From Thermaerobacillus caldiproteolyticus (GTDB lineage: Bacteria > Bacillota > Bacilli > Bacillales > Anoxybacillaceae): 64,000 bases of DNA. Below, piece after piece: positions 19,624 through 28,572 of the stretch (its first letter is position 1; every line of letters begins with the position of its first letter). Below the pieces are notes generated by a model. That model was not told the DNA's origin. It saw nothing but the letters and a program-made list of their open reading frames with translations, and made no database searches. The stretch is taken from contig NZ_JACDUT010000009.1 of the NCBI RefSeq assembly GCF_013761245.1, forward strand, positions 62,001 to 126,000, written 5' to 3'. The translations under genes and the position numbers were made by a program.

Positions 19624-20004
19624 ATGAGTTGGGTTTTCCTTTTATTAGGAATTGTTTCGGAAGTTTTAGGTACAACCTCTATGAAGATGTCAGAAGGATT
19701 TACGAAGTTGATCCCTTCGATTTTGATGTTTGTTTTTTATGGAACAAGTCTTACTTTAGTAACATTAGCACTCAAAAAGATTGATGTAAGTATTGCTTAT
19801 TCCATATGGTCCGGACTAGGTACAGCTATTATTGCAGCGATAGGAATTTTATTCTTCAAGGAACACTTTTCCTTATTCAAGATGCTGGCAATACTAATGA
19901 TTATTGTCGGTGTTATTATGTTGAATATAAGTGGAGAAGTACATGAAAAAGAAGCATCTTCATCGTATCTGCAGATAAAAAGGAATGGAAATGGCGAACA
20001 GTGA
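19624..20004 (+). CDS. Small multidrug resistance (SMR) efflux protein
   Basis: This 126-residue protein has four membrane helices of the EmrE/QacE type. The essential membrane Glu is in helix 1 (GIVSEVLGTTSMKMSEGFTK, Glu at residue 13). Helix 3 carries the family motif AYSIWSGLGTAIIA. SMR proteins work as proton-coupled dimers that export cationic compounds or guanidinium. A Glu-Val-x-Gly-Thr-Thr context is closer to EmrE/QacE than to guanidinium exporters, so toxic-cation export is favoured. A hydrophilic tail of about 20 residues extends beyond the usual 105-110. The start ATG 19624 follows GGGGAGGAGGAG. The gene stands alone, so it is probably a homodimer. Confidence 0.9.
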   Translation: MSWVFLLLGIVSEVLGTTSMKMSEGFTKLIPSILMFVFYGTSLTLVTLALKKIDVSIAYSIWSGLGTAIIAAIGILFFKEHFSLFKMLAILMIIVGVIMLNISGEVHEKEASSSYLQIKRNGNGEQ

Positions 20005-20019
20005 CAGGTACTGTTCGCC
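19993..20019 (+). terminator. Hairpin overlapping the SMR stop codon
   Basis: A perfect 10-bp stem GGCGAACAGT/ACTGTTCGCC with a 7-base loop; the TGA stop (20002-20004) lies at the stem-loop edge. Only TATTC follows, so termination strength is uncertain. Confidence 0.55.
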
Positions 20020-20555
20020 TATTCATCTTCATAAGGGGCGAAGTGGGGGGCAATCGATCAATCTGTATATAACGTAGTGAACACTCAATTTGGCAAAATC
20101 TTGATATATCAACATTTTGCAAACGTAAAACGTCTTCTCAAATAAGATTCTTTACCTCGACAAAGGAGAGAGTGCTCACTTCGTACAGATCGGAATCATT
20201 TTACACGACCCCCGAACTTGAAATGTAGAGTTTGAGTTTTTGTAAGCACAAGCAACAGAGGTTATTAAAAAAGTAATTTGACGATGAAAGTTGTCCCCCG
20301 ACTTGGACGCTTTCAACATCCTTGAGTGAAATAGCCTTTGCAAGGAAATCTTGCTGACATGTACATAAAGAAGATTTGCCATGCAAGAATATTTTCGATG
20401 TACACGAGATTTCGCTAACATTCAAACACAATGGTAGAAAAGTATCTTTCTTGTATCCATATTATCGCAGGTGGACAGATTATAGAAAAGGAGAGCTGTA
20501 CTATTTCAGTAATCTGCTCTAAAGTGTCTGACACTACTGATCATTCAAAATGGAT
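20020..20555. other. Gap of about 530 bases
   Basis: Two overlapping minus-strand ORFs (20176-20421 and 20201-20431) lack ribosome-binding sites and recognisable sequence. I see no supported gene here. Confidence 0.4.
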
Positions 20556-20599
20556 AAAAGACAACCATCTTCTTCACGAGACGAAGTGAGAGGTTGTCT
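20556..20599 (-). terminator. Terminator of the thioredoxin-like gene (minus strand)
   Basis: AGACAACC and GGTTGTCT arms (8 bp). Read on the minus strand they are followed by TTTATCC directly after the stop codon. Confidence 0.7.
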
Positions 20600-20933
20600 A
20601 TTGCTGTGTTAAAGAATAAACTTTTTTCACTTTTTCTCGAAACTGCTCAACATGAACAAACCGGGCTTCGCGAAGAATTTCTTTTCCATCCACATATAAA
20701 ATGATAACGGGGACAGTAAATATGGAAAGATGTCCTGCGATTGCCGGGACATGATCGGCATTGACCAAAGAGAGTTGAATCTTTGGAAAATCGCCCATGA
20801 CTTCTTTGATTTTGGGCAGCAAGGCATGGCATACACTACAATTTGTTCTGGATATATATAAGAATGCTAAATGGTGATTGCTTACAAAATCATCGACTTC
20901 TTCAATGGAAAATAGCTCATTCATGACATTCAA
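20598..20933 (-). CDS. Thioredoxin-fold protein
   Basis: This 111-residue cytoplasmic thioredoxin-like protein has the active-site motif CSVC (about residues 33-36) after the strand LAFLYISRTN. The cis-Pro is in FTVPVIILYVDG. It resembles the YtpP/YdbP group of Bacillus small thioredoxins, which probably act as disulfide reductases; a specific target cannot be given. The start is TTG 20933, about 8 bases after AAGGAG. The later ATG (third codon after it) is spaced too far. It is monocistronic on the minus strand, with its own terminator. Confidence 0.85.
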   Translation of the reverse strand: MNVMNELFSIEEVDDFVSNHHLAFLYISRTNCSVCHALLPKIKEVMGDFPKIQLSLVNADHVPAIAGHLSIFTVPVIILYVDGKEILREARFVHVEQFREKVKKVYSLTQQ

Positions 20934-20939
20934 AATTTA

Positions 20940-21687
20940 GTCTCCTTCCGTAATAAAATAATTTTTTATCATTATAGCATAGCAAATTAGCTATACGAAT
21001 CGTTGGAGTATGATGTGCTATGTGACTGGTTTGTCCTTGTCGCTTGTGTAATAAGCGAAGTAGGTACGTTTTTACTGTCTGTATGGCGCATTATAGAATA
21101 TTATACTGGTTTTACTTGGACTAACGTTTGGCTTTCATATACATAATAATTAGTATTAATTTTACAAGTTATCTATCATTCATCGTTTTGTGCCAAATAA
21201 ACTTTTCGTAAATCAAGCGCCTGTGGATGGTGCTCCCAAAAGTAGACAGTATAAGTTGTAGGAGGAATCAGGGGGAATCGCTCTGATTCCTTTTCTCATC
21301 TTTTCGTGAATGGCGATCAAGATGTGATAGTCCTCATGTGCTTGTTATTTTACTTGTTTGCATAGATGGTTGATCATTTAAAACCATTGTATACGTTGGC
21401 CATGATAATACCGAATGTAATTATGAATCAAGTTTTTTGCATTCTCTATGTTTTTTACCGTTTGTAATTCGTGAATATCTGTTTTTAGATAGGAGAAGAA
21501 GTTTTCAATGTAGGCACTGTATATGTTTAGGTGTAAGTTTACTCAAGTACAGTTTGTGAGTTAACGTTATTATCATGATTTTATAGGTATTTACTATTTT
21601 CGACCTTTTAACAAAATGTTGCGATAAATCAAAACTTCAAGTAATCTTACCGTTTTGTATATTAAAATAGGAATGAGGAGGGATTTT
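20940..21687. other. Gap of about 750 bases with an IS3-type remnant
   Basis: Apart from the IS remnant at 21214-21518, this is AT-rich sequence containing the promoter region for the downstream activator gene. No intact ORF is seen. Confidence 0.5.
21214..21518 (-). mobile_element. IS3-family (IS150-like) remnant: transposase 3' end plus IS end (copy C)
   Basis: On the minus strand a frame from 21518 to the stop at 21378 reads SAYIENFFSYLKTDIHEL and then KNLIHNYIRYYHGQRIQW. This is the C-terminal part of an IS3/IS150 OrfB integrase. Downstream of it come the GGAATCAG/CTGATTCC hairpin (21264-21290) and the IS end with AGTAGACAGTATAA. The front of the transposase and the other IS end are missing. 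Confidence 0.75.
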
Positions 21688-23733
21688 ATGTTCATAAAAT
21701 TGAGAGTTTACAAAAAGAATGGTCTTCATGTTCGCATGGCGGCAGCATTTATTTCAATGCTGCAAAAGTTAATTCAGAATAAAGAAAAGTTAAAAAGAGC
21801 GTACGTTTTATATCATGATAAAAAAGTACAGGTTAACAATTTATTATCTTTAGTTTCCTTAAAAATTGGACAAGGAGAGGAATTTATTCTTTGCTTTGAA
21901 GAAGAAGTAGACGAGGAAATTGTCAATCAAATTAAAAATTTCTTTGAACAAACAGATCAAGAAGATTCCCAGCAGACCGAAGCAGATCGTCTTCTCATGG
22001 AGAATTCCATCACCCTTCACGAGGCTGTATCAGCCTTACCCAATGGGATCGTTGTTGTGAACAGCGACAATATGATCACCTATGTCAATGCAGCCGCTGC
22101 AAAATTGTTAGAAAAAGATCCGCATGAGCTTATCAATCAACGTGCTGATGAAGTGATTCCCCATTCAAGATTGCATAAAGTAATGAAGACGGGAAAAATG
22201 GAAGTCGCCAAAAAACAAAAAATCAATCATCATACATTGTTGACAACCCGTTCACCAATTACTTTGAACGGAAAAACAATTGGGGCTGTTGCTATATTCC
22301 AAGATATTTCTAGTATTGAGAAAATCAGCAAGGAATTAAATGAAGTGAAAGAGATGCAGCAAAGATTACATCTTGTTTTAAAGTCTGTTTCTGATTTAAT
22401 CGGGTTGACGGATAAAGATGGAAATTTTATATACTGGAACGATGAAATGGATGTTTTGTTAAGTAAATTAAACGGTGAAAAAAATATTCAATCATTCATT
22501 GGCAAAAATGTGTGGAAAAATATGAAAGATGTCCAAAAACAGTTTATGAAAGTAATTCAAGTAAACAATCAATCTAGTTATATTACAAAAGTAAACCCGA
22601 TTATCGTTGACAATGAGTTTCGCGGGACAGTTACGACCATGACTCGTTTCGATGATATTAAACAGCTCCTCGATAAAATTGACCTTATGGAGCAAAGAAC
22701 GAAATACTTAGAACAGGAACTGTCAAAACATCAAGGATTCGATATGGCATTTCATAAGATCATTGGAAATAGTGAAACATTGAAAGATTCCTTAACCATC
22801 GCAGCAAAAGTCGCAAAAACAAATTCTACGGTGATCATTACAGGAGAAAGCGGAACAGGAAAAGAACTTGTTGCTAGGGCAATACATGAAGCGAGTGAGA
22901 GAAAGAACAACCCCTTTATTCGAGTGAATTGTGCGGCGATCCCGCCTCAATTGATTGAGAGCGAATTGTTTGGCTATGAAAAAGGAGCCTTTACTGGCGC
23001 GTATAAAACACATCGTGGGAAATTTGAACTTGCTAATAAAGGCACGATTTTTTTAGATGAAATCGGAGATTTAAGTTTGGACTTACAAGCAAAAATTTTA
23101 CGAGTTTTGCAGGAAAAAGAAGTAGAAAGAATAGGTGGTTTCGCCCCGATTCAGCTTGATGTTCGAGTGATTGCCGCTACGAACCGCGACCTCAAAAAAA
23201 TGGTGGATGAGGGCAGTTTTCGAGAGGATCTTTATTATCGTTTAAACGTAGTGCCGATTCATTTACCACCTTTAAGGGCGCGAAAAGAAGATATTCCTCT
23301 CTTAGTGGAGGCTTTCCGGAAACAACTGAATGATAAGTTGGGAAAAAATATCAAAGGGTATGAAAAGGGATTTATTGAGGCTTTATGCAGTTACCACTGG
23401 CCCGGGAATATTAGAGAATTGCAAAATGTTATTGAACGGTTATTTAATCTCGCGGATGGAGATATTTTGCTTTGCAAGGATTTGCCTCATTACATCTCGG
23501 ATCCTCAATTTTTTGAAAATAATGAAGCGAAACAAAAACAGAACTTAACCTTTGGCAGTAAAGTGCTGACTTTAAAAGAATATGAAAAACAAATTTTTTC
23601 TTTTGCTTGTCAACATTATCCAAGCTATAACCAGCTGGCGAAAGCGCTTGGGATCACTCATAAAACAGCGGCTAAAAAAGTAAGAGAATATGGATTGGAG
23701 CATTTAGTTGGGAAAAAGTATCAAGGAAGTTGA
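21688..23733 (+). CDS. Sigma-54-dependent activator with N-terminal HPr-like domain (DhaR-like)
   Basis: This 681-residue regulator lies directly upstream of dhaKLM and is its probable activator. Order of domains: an HPr-like domain (about residues 1-85, [10 protein letters not shown] aligned with the HPr active-site GLHARPAA); a PAS domain (about 110-215); a second PAS-like region (about 225-340); a sigma-54 AAA+ domain (Walker A GESGTGKE, the sigma-54 contact loop GAFTGA, Walker [11 protein letters not shown], arginine-finger region [10 protein letters not shown]); and a Fis-type HTH at the C-terminus. The HPr His is kept, but the HPr Ser-46 position reads Asn. By inference, PTS phosphorylation of this His could report Dha supply. 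The start is ATG 21688 after GAGGAGGG; an in-frame upstream start at 21655 is less likely. Confidence 0.85.
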   Translation: MFIKLRVYKKNGLHVRMAAAFISMLQKLIQNKEKLKRAYVLYHDKKVQVNNLLSLVSLKIGQGEEFILCFEEEVDEEIVNQIKNFFEQTDQEDSQQTEADRLLMENSITLHEAVSALPNGIVVVNSDNMITYVNAAAAKLLEKDPHELINQRADEVIPHSRLHKVMKTGKMEVAKKQKINHHTLLTTRSPITLNGKTIGAVAIFQDISSIEKISKELNEVKEMQQRLHLVLKSVSDLIGLTDKDGNFIYWNDEMDVLLSKLNGEKNIQSFIGKNVWKNMKDVQKQFMKVIQVNNQSSYITKVNPIIVDNEFRGTVTTMTRFDDIKQLLDKIDLMEQRTKYLEQELSKHQGFDMAFHKIIGNSETLKDSLTIAAKVAKTNSTVIITGESGTGKELVARAIHEASERKNNPFIRVNCAAIPPQLIESELFGYEKGAFTGAYKTHRGKFELANKGTIFLDEIGDLSLDLQAKILRVLQEKEVERIGGFAPIQLDVRVIAATNRDLKKMVDEGSFREDLYYRLNVVPIHLPPLRARKEDIPLLVEAFRKQLNDKLGKNIKGYEKGFIEALCSYHWPGNIRELQNVIERLFNLADGDILLCKDLPHYISDPQFFENNEAKQKQNLTFGSKVLTLKEYEKQIFSFACQHYPSYNQLAKALGITHKTAAKKVREYGLEHLVGKKYQGS

Positions 23734-23766
23734 TCATTTTTACCAATGAATTCACTTCTTAACATA

Positions 23767-23780
23767 TGAAAACGTATTCA
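23767..23780 (+). promoter_or_regulatory. cre site (CcpA) before dhaK
   Basis: TGAAAACGTATTCA agrees with the cre consensus TGWAANCGNTNWCA at every specified position but one. A reverse-strand copy of the left half (CGTTTTCA, 23786-23793) makes a larger palindrome next to the -24 element. Carbon catabolite repression of the dha operon is inferred. Confidence 0.65.
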
Positions 23781-23795
23781 TGAAGCGTTTTCATT

Positions 23796-23813
23796 TTGGC
23801 ATAATTCTTGCAT
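23796..23813 (+). promoter_or_regulatory. Sigma-54 (-24/-12) promoter of the dha operon
   Basis: TTGGCATAATTCTTGCAT: the GG (23798-23799) and GC (23810-23811) are 12 bases apart, matching TGGCAC-N5-TTGC. It sits 36 bases before the dhaK start codon. Confidence 0.85.
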
Positions 23814-23848
23814 TAATAAAAAGTGAAGTTCAAAAGGGAGGAATTTCT

Positions 23849-24844
23849 ATGAAAAAATTAATGAATGATCCCAATCAAGTTGTCAAAGACATGCTGGCCG
23901 GGATGGTGGCGGCTCATTTCAATCAAATTAAACGATTGCCAGATACAACTGTCATCGTAAGAAAAGATGCACCTATTCAAGGAAAAGTAGGCTTGGTAAG
24001 CGGCGGAGGAAGCGGTCATGAGCCTGCACATGCCGGTTATGTTGGAAAAGGAATGTTAGACGGAGCCGTATGCGGAGAAGTTTTTACTTCCCCGACCCCT
24101 GATCAAATTTTTGAGGCAATTAAAGCGGTTGATAGCGGAAAAGGTGTATTGCTTATTATTAAAAATTACACTGGAGATATTATGAATTTTGAAATGGCTG
24201 CGGAAATGGCGGAAGCGGAAGGTATAAAAGTAGCGAAAGTGGTTGTTAATGATGATGTAGCTGTGGAGGATAGTACATATACGACAGGCCGCCGCGGTAT
24301 TGCGGGGACTGTTTTTGTTCACAAAATTGCCGGTGCATTAGCTGAACAAGGCGCGACATTAGAAGAAGTAGAGGCCGTTGCCAATAAAGTTGTGAAAAAT
24401 GTGAGATCAATGGGAATGGCATTGACCCCATGCATCGTTCCAGCAGCAGGAAAACCTGGATTTGAACTTGGGGAAAATGAAATAGAAATTGGGATCGGAA
24501 TTCATGGAGAACCTGGAATTGAAAAAACACAAATTCAACCTGCGGATGAAATCGTACAAATTCTCCTTGGAAAAATTTTAGATGACTTAAAACTAGAGAA
24601 CAACGACAAGGTTGCGGTCATGATTAATGGTCTCGGTGCAACGCCGTTAATGGAACTATATATTATGAACAAAAAAATCTCCGAGATTCTAAAGGAAAAG
24701 AACATTCATGTACATGAAACTTTTGTTGGGGAATTTATGACTTCGCTTGAAATGGCTGGCTGCTCTATTTCGTTATTAAAATTAGACGATCAACTAATTG
24801 AATTGTTAGATGCACAAGCGGACACAATCGTGTTCAAAAAATAG
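23849..24844 (+). CDS. dhaK: Dihydroxyacetone kinase subunit DhaK (PTS type)
   Basis: This 331-residue subunit binds dihydroxyacetone covalently through a His and presents it to DhaL for phosphorylation. The family signature GLVSGGGSGHEPAHAGYVG is at about residues 47-65. The substrate-binding His is in GIGIHGEPGIEK (about residue 217). The start is ATG 23849 after AAGGGAGG. The frame is open 69 bases further upstream but that would run over the promoter. First gene of dhaK-dhaL-dhaM-HPr under a sigma-54 promoter. Length and motifs are normal, so an active protein is expected. Confidence 0.95.
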   Translation: MKKLMNDPNQVVKDMLAGMVAAHFNQIKRLPDTTVIVRKDAPIQGKVGLVSGGGSGHEPAHAGYVGKGMLDGAVCGEVFTSPTPDQIFEAIKAVDSGKGVLLIIKNYTGDIMNFEMAAEMAEAEGIKVAKVVVNDDVAVEDSTYTTGRRGIAGTVFVHKIAGALAEQGATLEEVEAVANKVVKNVRSMGMALTPCIVPAAGKPGFELGENEIEIGIGIHGEPGIEKTQIQPADEIVQILLGKILDDLKLENNDKVAVMINGLGATPLMELYIMNKKISEILKEKNIHVHETFVGEFMTSLEMAGCSISLLKLDDQLIELLDAQADTIVFKK

Positions 24845-24897
24845 CAATCTCGCTTTCATACAGTCTGTCATTAGAAGAAATATGAGGAGAGATGATC

Positions 24898-25527
24898 ATG
24901 ACTTTTGGCGTTGAACAAGCTGAAAAATGGATAATTACTTTTAACGATAAAATCCAAGAAAATAAGGAGTATTTAACGGAACTAGATCAAGCGATTGGTG
25001 ATGGTGACCATGGATTGAATATGGCCCGGGGGTTTCAGGAAACCGTCAATAAAATTACTTCAGTCAATTATGACGACCTTGGATCTTTGTTTAAAGATGT
25101 TGGCATGACGTTAATTGCTAAGGTTGGCGGAGCTTCAGGCCCGTTATATGGAACAGCTTTTATGAAAGCTTCGCTTGCTTTAAAAGATAAGAAGAAAGCC
25201 GATGTAAAGGAGCTAGTGGAGGCATTAGCCGCATCATTAGATGGTTTAAAAACTAGAGGAAAGGCGCAAGTAGGAGATAAAACGATGATCGATGTTTGGG
25301 AGCCCGTTATTGAATTTTTGACAAACAGTGAAACGATTCAACCAAAAGAACTGTCTGTTTTATCTAAAGAGAAAATGGAATACACAAAAGAGCTGGAAGC
25401 CAAAAAGGGACGTGCAGCTTATTTAGGAAAGCGTTCCATTGGTCATATTGATCCGGGAGCAGCTTCATCGTATTTATTGTTTGTTTCTTTGGCAGAAGTG
25501 TTTACCGGAGGAGAGTTGTCCTCATGA
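24898..25527 (+). CDS. dhaL: Dihydroxyacetone kinase ADP-binding subunit DhaL
   Basis: This 209-residue subunit holds ADP permanently as the phosphate relay cofactor between DhaM and DhaK. The Mg-binding acidic residues are visible in the motif DQAIGDGDHGLNMARGF (about residues 28-44). The Gly-rich segment KVGGASGPLYGTAFM contacts the nucleotide. The C-terminal motif GHIDPGAASSYLLF is also typical. ATG 24898 is better spaced from AGGAG than ATG 24892. The stop overlaps the dhaM start by four bases (ATGA), showing translational coupling. Confidence 0.95.
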   Translation: MTFGVEQAEKWIITFNDKIQENKEYLTELDQAIGDGDHGLNMARGFQETVNKITSVNYDDLGSLFKDVGMTLIAKVGGASGPLYGTAFMKASLALKDKKKADVKELVEALAASLDGLKTRGKAQVGDKTMIDVWEPVIEFLTNSETIQPKELSVLSKEKMEYTKELEAKKGRAAYLGKRSIGHIDPGAASSYLLFVSLAEVFTGGELSS

Positions 25528-25916
25528 AATATGTAAGTCTTGTATTAATTTCACACAGCTATGAAATTGTAAGCGGATTAAAAAAGCTCCTGAATCAAGT
25601 TCAACCGGATGTGTCTGTGGCCATCGCCGGCGGTGCGGAGGGCGATATCGGCACAAATGCATTAGACATAAAAAAAGCAATTGAATCGGTCTATTCTGAG
25701 AAAGGCGTTGTCATTTTATTTGATTTGGGCAGCGCGCTTATAAACGCAGAAATGGCGATTGAGATGCTTGAGAAAAAAGAAAACATTATCATAGCCGATG
25801 CTCCGTTAGTTGAAGGAGCCTATGCAGCTGTCGTTGAAGCTGGCTGCGGAAGCTCAATCGAAGAGGTCGTTCGAGCTAGTGAGAGTGCAAAGGAACTCGC
25901 TAAATTAAATGACTAA
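25524..25916 (+). CDS. dhaM: PTS-dependent dihydroxyacetone kinase phosphotransferase subunit DhaM
   Basis: This 130-residue single-domain EIIA-like protein of the mannose family rephosphorylates the ADP on DhaL. The phosphorylated His is in LVLISHSYEIVSG (residue 10). Next come the conserved AIAGGAEGDIGTNAL and the strand VVILFDLGSALINAEMA. Unlike E. coli DhaM it has no fused HPr or EI domain, and the following gene supplies a separate HPr. It overlaps dhaL by four bases. Confidence 0.94.
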   Translation: MKYVSLVLISHSYEIVSGLKKLLNQVQPDVSVAIAGGAEGDIGTNALDIKKAIESVYSEKGVVILFDLGSALINAEMAIEMLEKKENIIIADAPLVEGAYAAVVEAGCGSSIEEVVRASESAKELAKLND

Positions 25917-25940
25917 CGAGAATACATGGGAGTGAACACA

Positions 25941-26201
25941 ATGATAGAAAAAGAGATTAGCGTAATCATTGAAAACGGCCTTCATGCTAGACCAGCAGCA
26001 GATTTTGTAAAAAAAGTAAATCAGTATAAAAGCAAGGTTGAGTTAGTGAAAGGCGAAAAGAGGATTAACGCGAAAAGTATTCTTAATCTTATGAGTATTG
26101 CCGTCAAAGAGGGACAAACGATCAAAGTAATCATTGATGGAGAAGATGAGAAAGAAGCTTTAGCATTTGTCGAATCTTTCCTTCAATCAGGTAAAGAATA
26201 G
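25941..26201 (+). CDS. HPr-family phosphocarrier of the dha operon
   Basis: This 86-residue HPr has the active His in NGLHARPAADF (residue 15) and a Ser at the HPr-kinase position (INAKSILNLMS, about residue 46). It would carry phosphate from enzyme I to DhaM, taking the role of the HPr domain fused to DhaM in E. coli. No EI gene is in the window, so the general EI is probably used. The start is ATG 25941; ATG 25926 is in frame but lies in the GGGAGTG site itself. The kept Ser suggests it could also take part in HprK/CcpA signalling (inference). Confidence 0.9.
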   Translation: MIEKEISVIIENGLHARPAADFVKKVNQYKSKVELVKGEKRINAKSILNLMSIAVKEGQTIKVIIDGEDEKEALAFVESFLQSGKE

Positions 26202-26221
26202 TTTTAAACTTGGTTAATTTG

Positions 26222-26480
26222 GAAGCTCTCAGGGAAAGGAGCATGTGACAGATTATTCTAATCGTGAAGAAAGTATCTCCAAACGCCTTTGCGAATGGAG
26301 TAGAGGGTGTAGGGTTACACCCAGTTAAGCTGAATATAAATTAGCAGAGAATAATGTTTAATGAGAATTTTTAACTTAATTGAATATATTAAACATATTT
26401 ATAACCTGATTGATACGAAAGAAGAAATGAAAAAAGAAAGCAGGGGACTGCAAACGACCGCAACTACATCAGTTGCGGTT
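26222..26480 (+). ncRNA. Candidate structured RNA between the dha operon and acoR
   Basis: Within 240 bases I see GATTA/TAATC (26251-26263), a nested stem-loop CTCCA-aa-CGC/GCG-aa-TGGAG (26277-26300), GGGTGTA/TACACCC (26305-26322), and a terminator (26457-26479). At the 5' side, GCTCTCAGGGAAAGGA (26225-26240) resembles the 3' box of glycine riboswitches, but the matching 5' half is not visible. It may be a 3'-UTR RNA or a leader of acoR. No known class was assigned. Confidence 0.4.
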
Positions 26481-26483
26481 ATT
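26457..26483 (+). terminator. Terminator after the dha operon / before acoR
   Basis: A perfect 9-bp stem ACCGCAACT/AGTTGCGGT with a 5-base loop, followed by TATTTGTTGTCTTTTT. Confidence 0.8.
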
Positions 26484-26621
26484 TGTTGTCTTTTTAATTT
26501 TGAAAAATCCATTTGTTTAAAGAGGAATCCATTTTTTCGGAAAGTATATATTTAAGTAAGGAATGCTGCTTGGCGATGATGCAGCTGTGAAACAAAACAA
26601 TCTCCTTGTAGGAGGGAAGAT

Positions 26622-28466
26622 ATGAAAGTCGTTGACCCATTAAAGCAAGAAATTTGGGAACGGTTTGTTCGAGAAGGTGCACTCGATCCTGTGAGAATGA
26701 ACAAAAGGATTGCGGAGTCATGGTGCTTATGTCGTCAATCCGGAGTAAATCCTTATGATGGAAAAGGCAAGGTCATTTTAAATCAAGATTCACTCATGAA
26801 ACGCAAAAAAAGGAATCAAAAATTGTTGCATATGGCTATTCCCTTTTTAGAAAATTTACAAAAGGTTTTTGAGAAAACAAAATCTATTTTTTTGCTTGTA
26901 GACCGTGACGGTTATGTTTTGTATGCAAAAGGGAATCAACAGACATTAAAGATGGCTGAATCTATAAAATTTGTGGAAGGGGTCAAATGGACAGAAGATG
27001 AAGTCGGAACGAATGCCATCGGCACTGCTGTACGAATCAGAGAACCCATTACGGTTGTCGGCTTGGAACATTATTCTGTCGCTTCCCAGCAATGGGTCTG
27101 TTCCGCAGCTCCTATCTACAATGAGCAAGGAGAATTTGTAGGCATCATTGATGTTTCTTACCCCATTGATGATCATTGCCATGAACATATCCTTGCGACT
27201 GTTATTTCTGTAGCTTATGCCATTGAACAACGATTTCACATCCAGTCGAAAGAAGATGAATTGGAGTTATTAAAACAGGCTCCAAGCTTTGAAAACCCCG
27301 ATTTGCCTATCGTCTTATGTAATGAAAAAGAAAAAATTGTTTGGACAAACCACTGTTTACGTCTTTCTCTCTCCAATTGGCAGGATATGTACTTAGAGGA
27401 TCTTTACCATCAAGATTGGCTCATCCAAACGAAATTCCCAATTTACTCGACCATTCATCATGGTGTAATCGGTTACCGAATCAGCATCAAAAAAAAGAAA
27501 GAAAAGAAGAGGCAACATAGCTCAATGATCTTTCAATTTGATGGTGTAAAAGGAACAAGCAAGATATTTGAAAATGTTATCAAATGTTGTGAAAGAGCGG
27601 CGAAAACAGACGTAACTGTTCATATTACCGGAGAGACCGGCACAGGGAAGGAAATCGTTGCCCGTTCGATTCATTTGAACAGTCCGAGGAAAAACGGTCC
27701 TTTTATCGCCATTAACTGCGGCGCCATTCCAAAAGACTTAATCGGAAGTGAATTGTTTGGCTATGCAGAGGGAGCGTTTACCGGTGCAAAACGCACGGGG
27801 CATAAAGGAAAGTTTGAACAGGCAAATGGAGGCACTCTTTTCCTTGACGAAATCGGTGAAATTCCCTATGAGATGCAGGTTGCCTTGCTGAGAGTTCTGC
27901 AGGAAAAACAAATCGTTCCGATTGGCGGAACAAAGCCGATTCCGCTTGATATCCGAATTATTACCGCCACACATCGAAATCTACATGAACTTGTTAGGAC
28001 GGGAAAGTTTCGCGAAGATTTGTTTTACAGAATTTATGTCTATCCGATACATGTCCCCCCATTAAGACAAAGAAAAGAAGATCTTCCATCCTTCATTCAA
28101 TACTACTGTGAAAAAAATGACTGGCCCATCACATTTACTCATGAGGTAATGGAAATTCTTATGAAGCATGATTGGCCGGGGAATATCCGGGAATTGTTTA
28201 ATGTATTAGAACGGATCCGTGTGCAATATGAGGAGAACCTTCCGGATGCCTCCATCATACATTCTATGTTGACACATTGGAATAAATGGGAGGGAAGTGA
28301 ATTTATCAAAGATTCCCGAAAGCTGTCTTTTCGTGAACAAATGGAGAAGAATTGCATAATGGATATGCTGGAACAAACAGCAGGAAACGTAACAGCTGCC
28401 GCTGCCAAATTGAATATTCCGCGCAGTACGTTTTATCGGAAACTGAAAAAATACGGATTATCATGA
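26622..28466 (+). CDS. acoR: Sigma-54-dependent activator of acetoin catabolism (AcoR family)
   Basis: This 614-residue regulator has an N-terminal GAF-like sensor region (about residues 55-200) with the AcoR-type pattern VKWTEDEVGTNAIGTA and QWVCSAAPIY. A middle linker or PAS-like part follows. The AAA+ domain has Walker A GETGTGKE, the sigma-54 loop GAFTGA, GTLFLDEIGE and FREDLFYRIY. The C-terminus is a Fis-type HTH (NVTAAAAKLNIPRSTFYRKL). It lies upstream of acoABC, whose promoter is of -24/-12 type. The ligand is presumably acetoin. The start ATG 26622 follows GTAGGAGGGAAG. Confidence 0.9.
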   Translation: MKVVDPLKQEIWERFVREGALDPVRMNKRIAESWCLCRQSGVNPYDGKGKVILNQDSLMKRKKRNQKLLHMAIPFLENLQKVFEKTKSIFLLVDRDGYVLYAKGNQQTLKMAESIKFVEGVKWTEDEVGTNAIGTAVRIREPITVVGLEHYSVASQQWVCSAAPIYNEQGEFVGIIDVSYPIDDHCHEHILATVISVAYAIEQRFHIQSKEDELELLKQAPSFENPDLPIVLCNEKEKIVWTNHCLRLSLSNWQDMYLEDLYHQDWLIQTKFPIYSTIHHGVIGYRISIKKKKEKKRQHSSMIFQFDGVKGTSKIFENVIKCCERAAKTDVTVHITGETGTGKEIVARSIHLNSPRKNGPFIAINCGAIPKDLIGSELFGYAEGAFTGAKRTGHKGKFEQANGGTLFLDEIGEIPYEMQVALLRVLQEKQIVPIGGTKPIPLDIRIITATHRNLHELVRTGKFREDLFYRIYVYPIHVPPLRQRKEDLPSFIQYYCEKNDWPITFTHEVMEILMKHDWPGNIRELFNVLERIRVQYEENLPDASIIHSMLTHWNKWEGSEFIKDSRKLSFREQMEKNCIMDMLEQTAGNVTAAAAKLNIPRSTFYRKLKKYGLS

Positions 28467-28540
28467 GACACATTGAGACAGAATGAGACGATGTATCAAA
28501 TTGTCTCATCTCATGGAGGAATTCAAGGGAGGGAGATATA

Positions 28541-28563
28541 AAAAAGCGCTTACAATTGTAAGC
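28541..28563. promoter_or_regulatory. cre-like site and palindrome before acoA
   Basis: On the minus strand, TGTAAGCGCTTTTT (28554-28541) matches cre except in the last two positions. It overlaps a perfect 16-bp palindrome GCTTACAATTGTAAGC (28548-28563) that ends 11 bases before the -24 box. It may serve CcpA, AcoR or both. Confidence 0.5.
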
Positions 28564-28572
28564 ACTTTTTTA

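Noticed and set aside
23767-23793. The TGAAAACG/CGTTTTCA palindrome as a classical sigma-54 enhancer site
   Set aside because: It ends only two bases before the -24 box, too close for a normal upstream activator site, and fits cre better.
26225-26250. Full glycine riboswitch
   Set aside because: Only the CTCTCAGG-like box is visible. The 5' half of the aptamer and the second aptamer are missing, so I list it only as part of an unassigned structured RNA.
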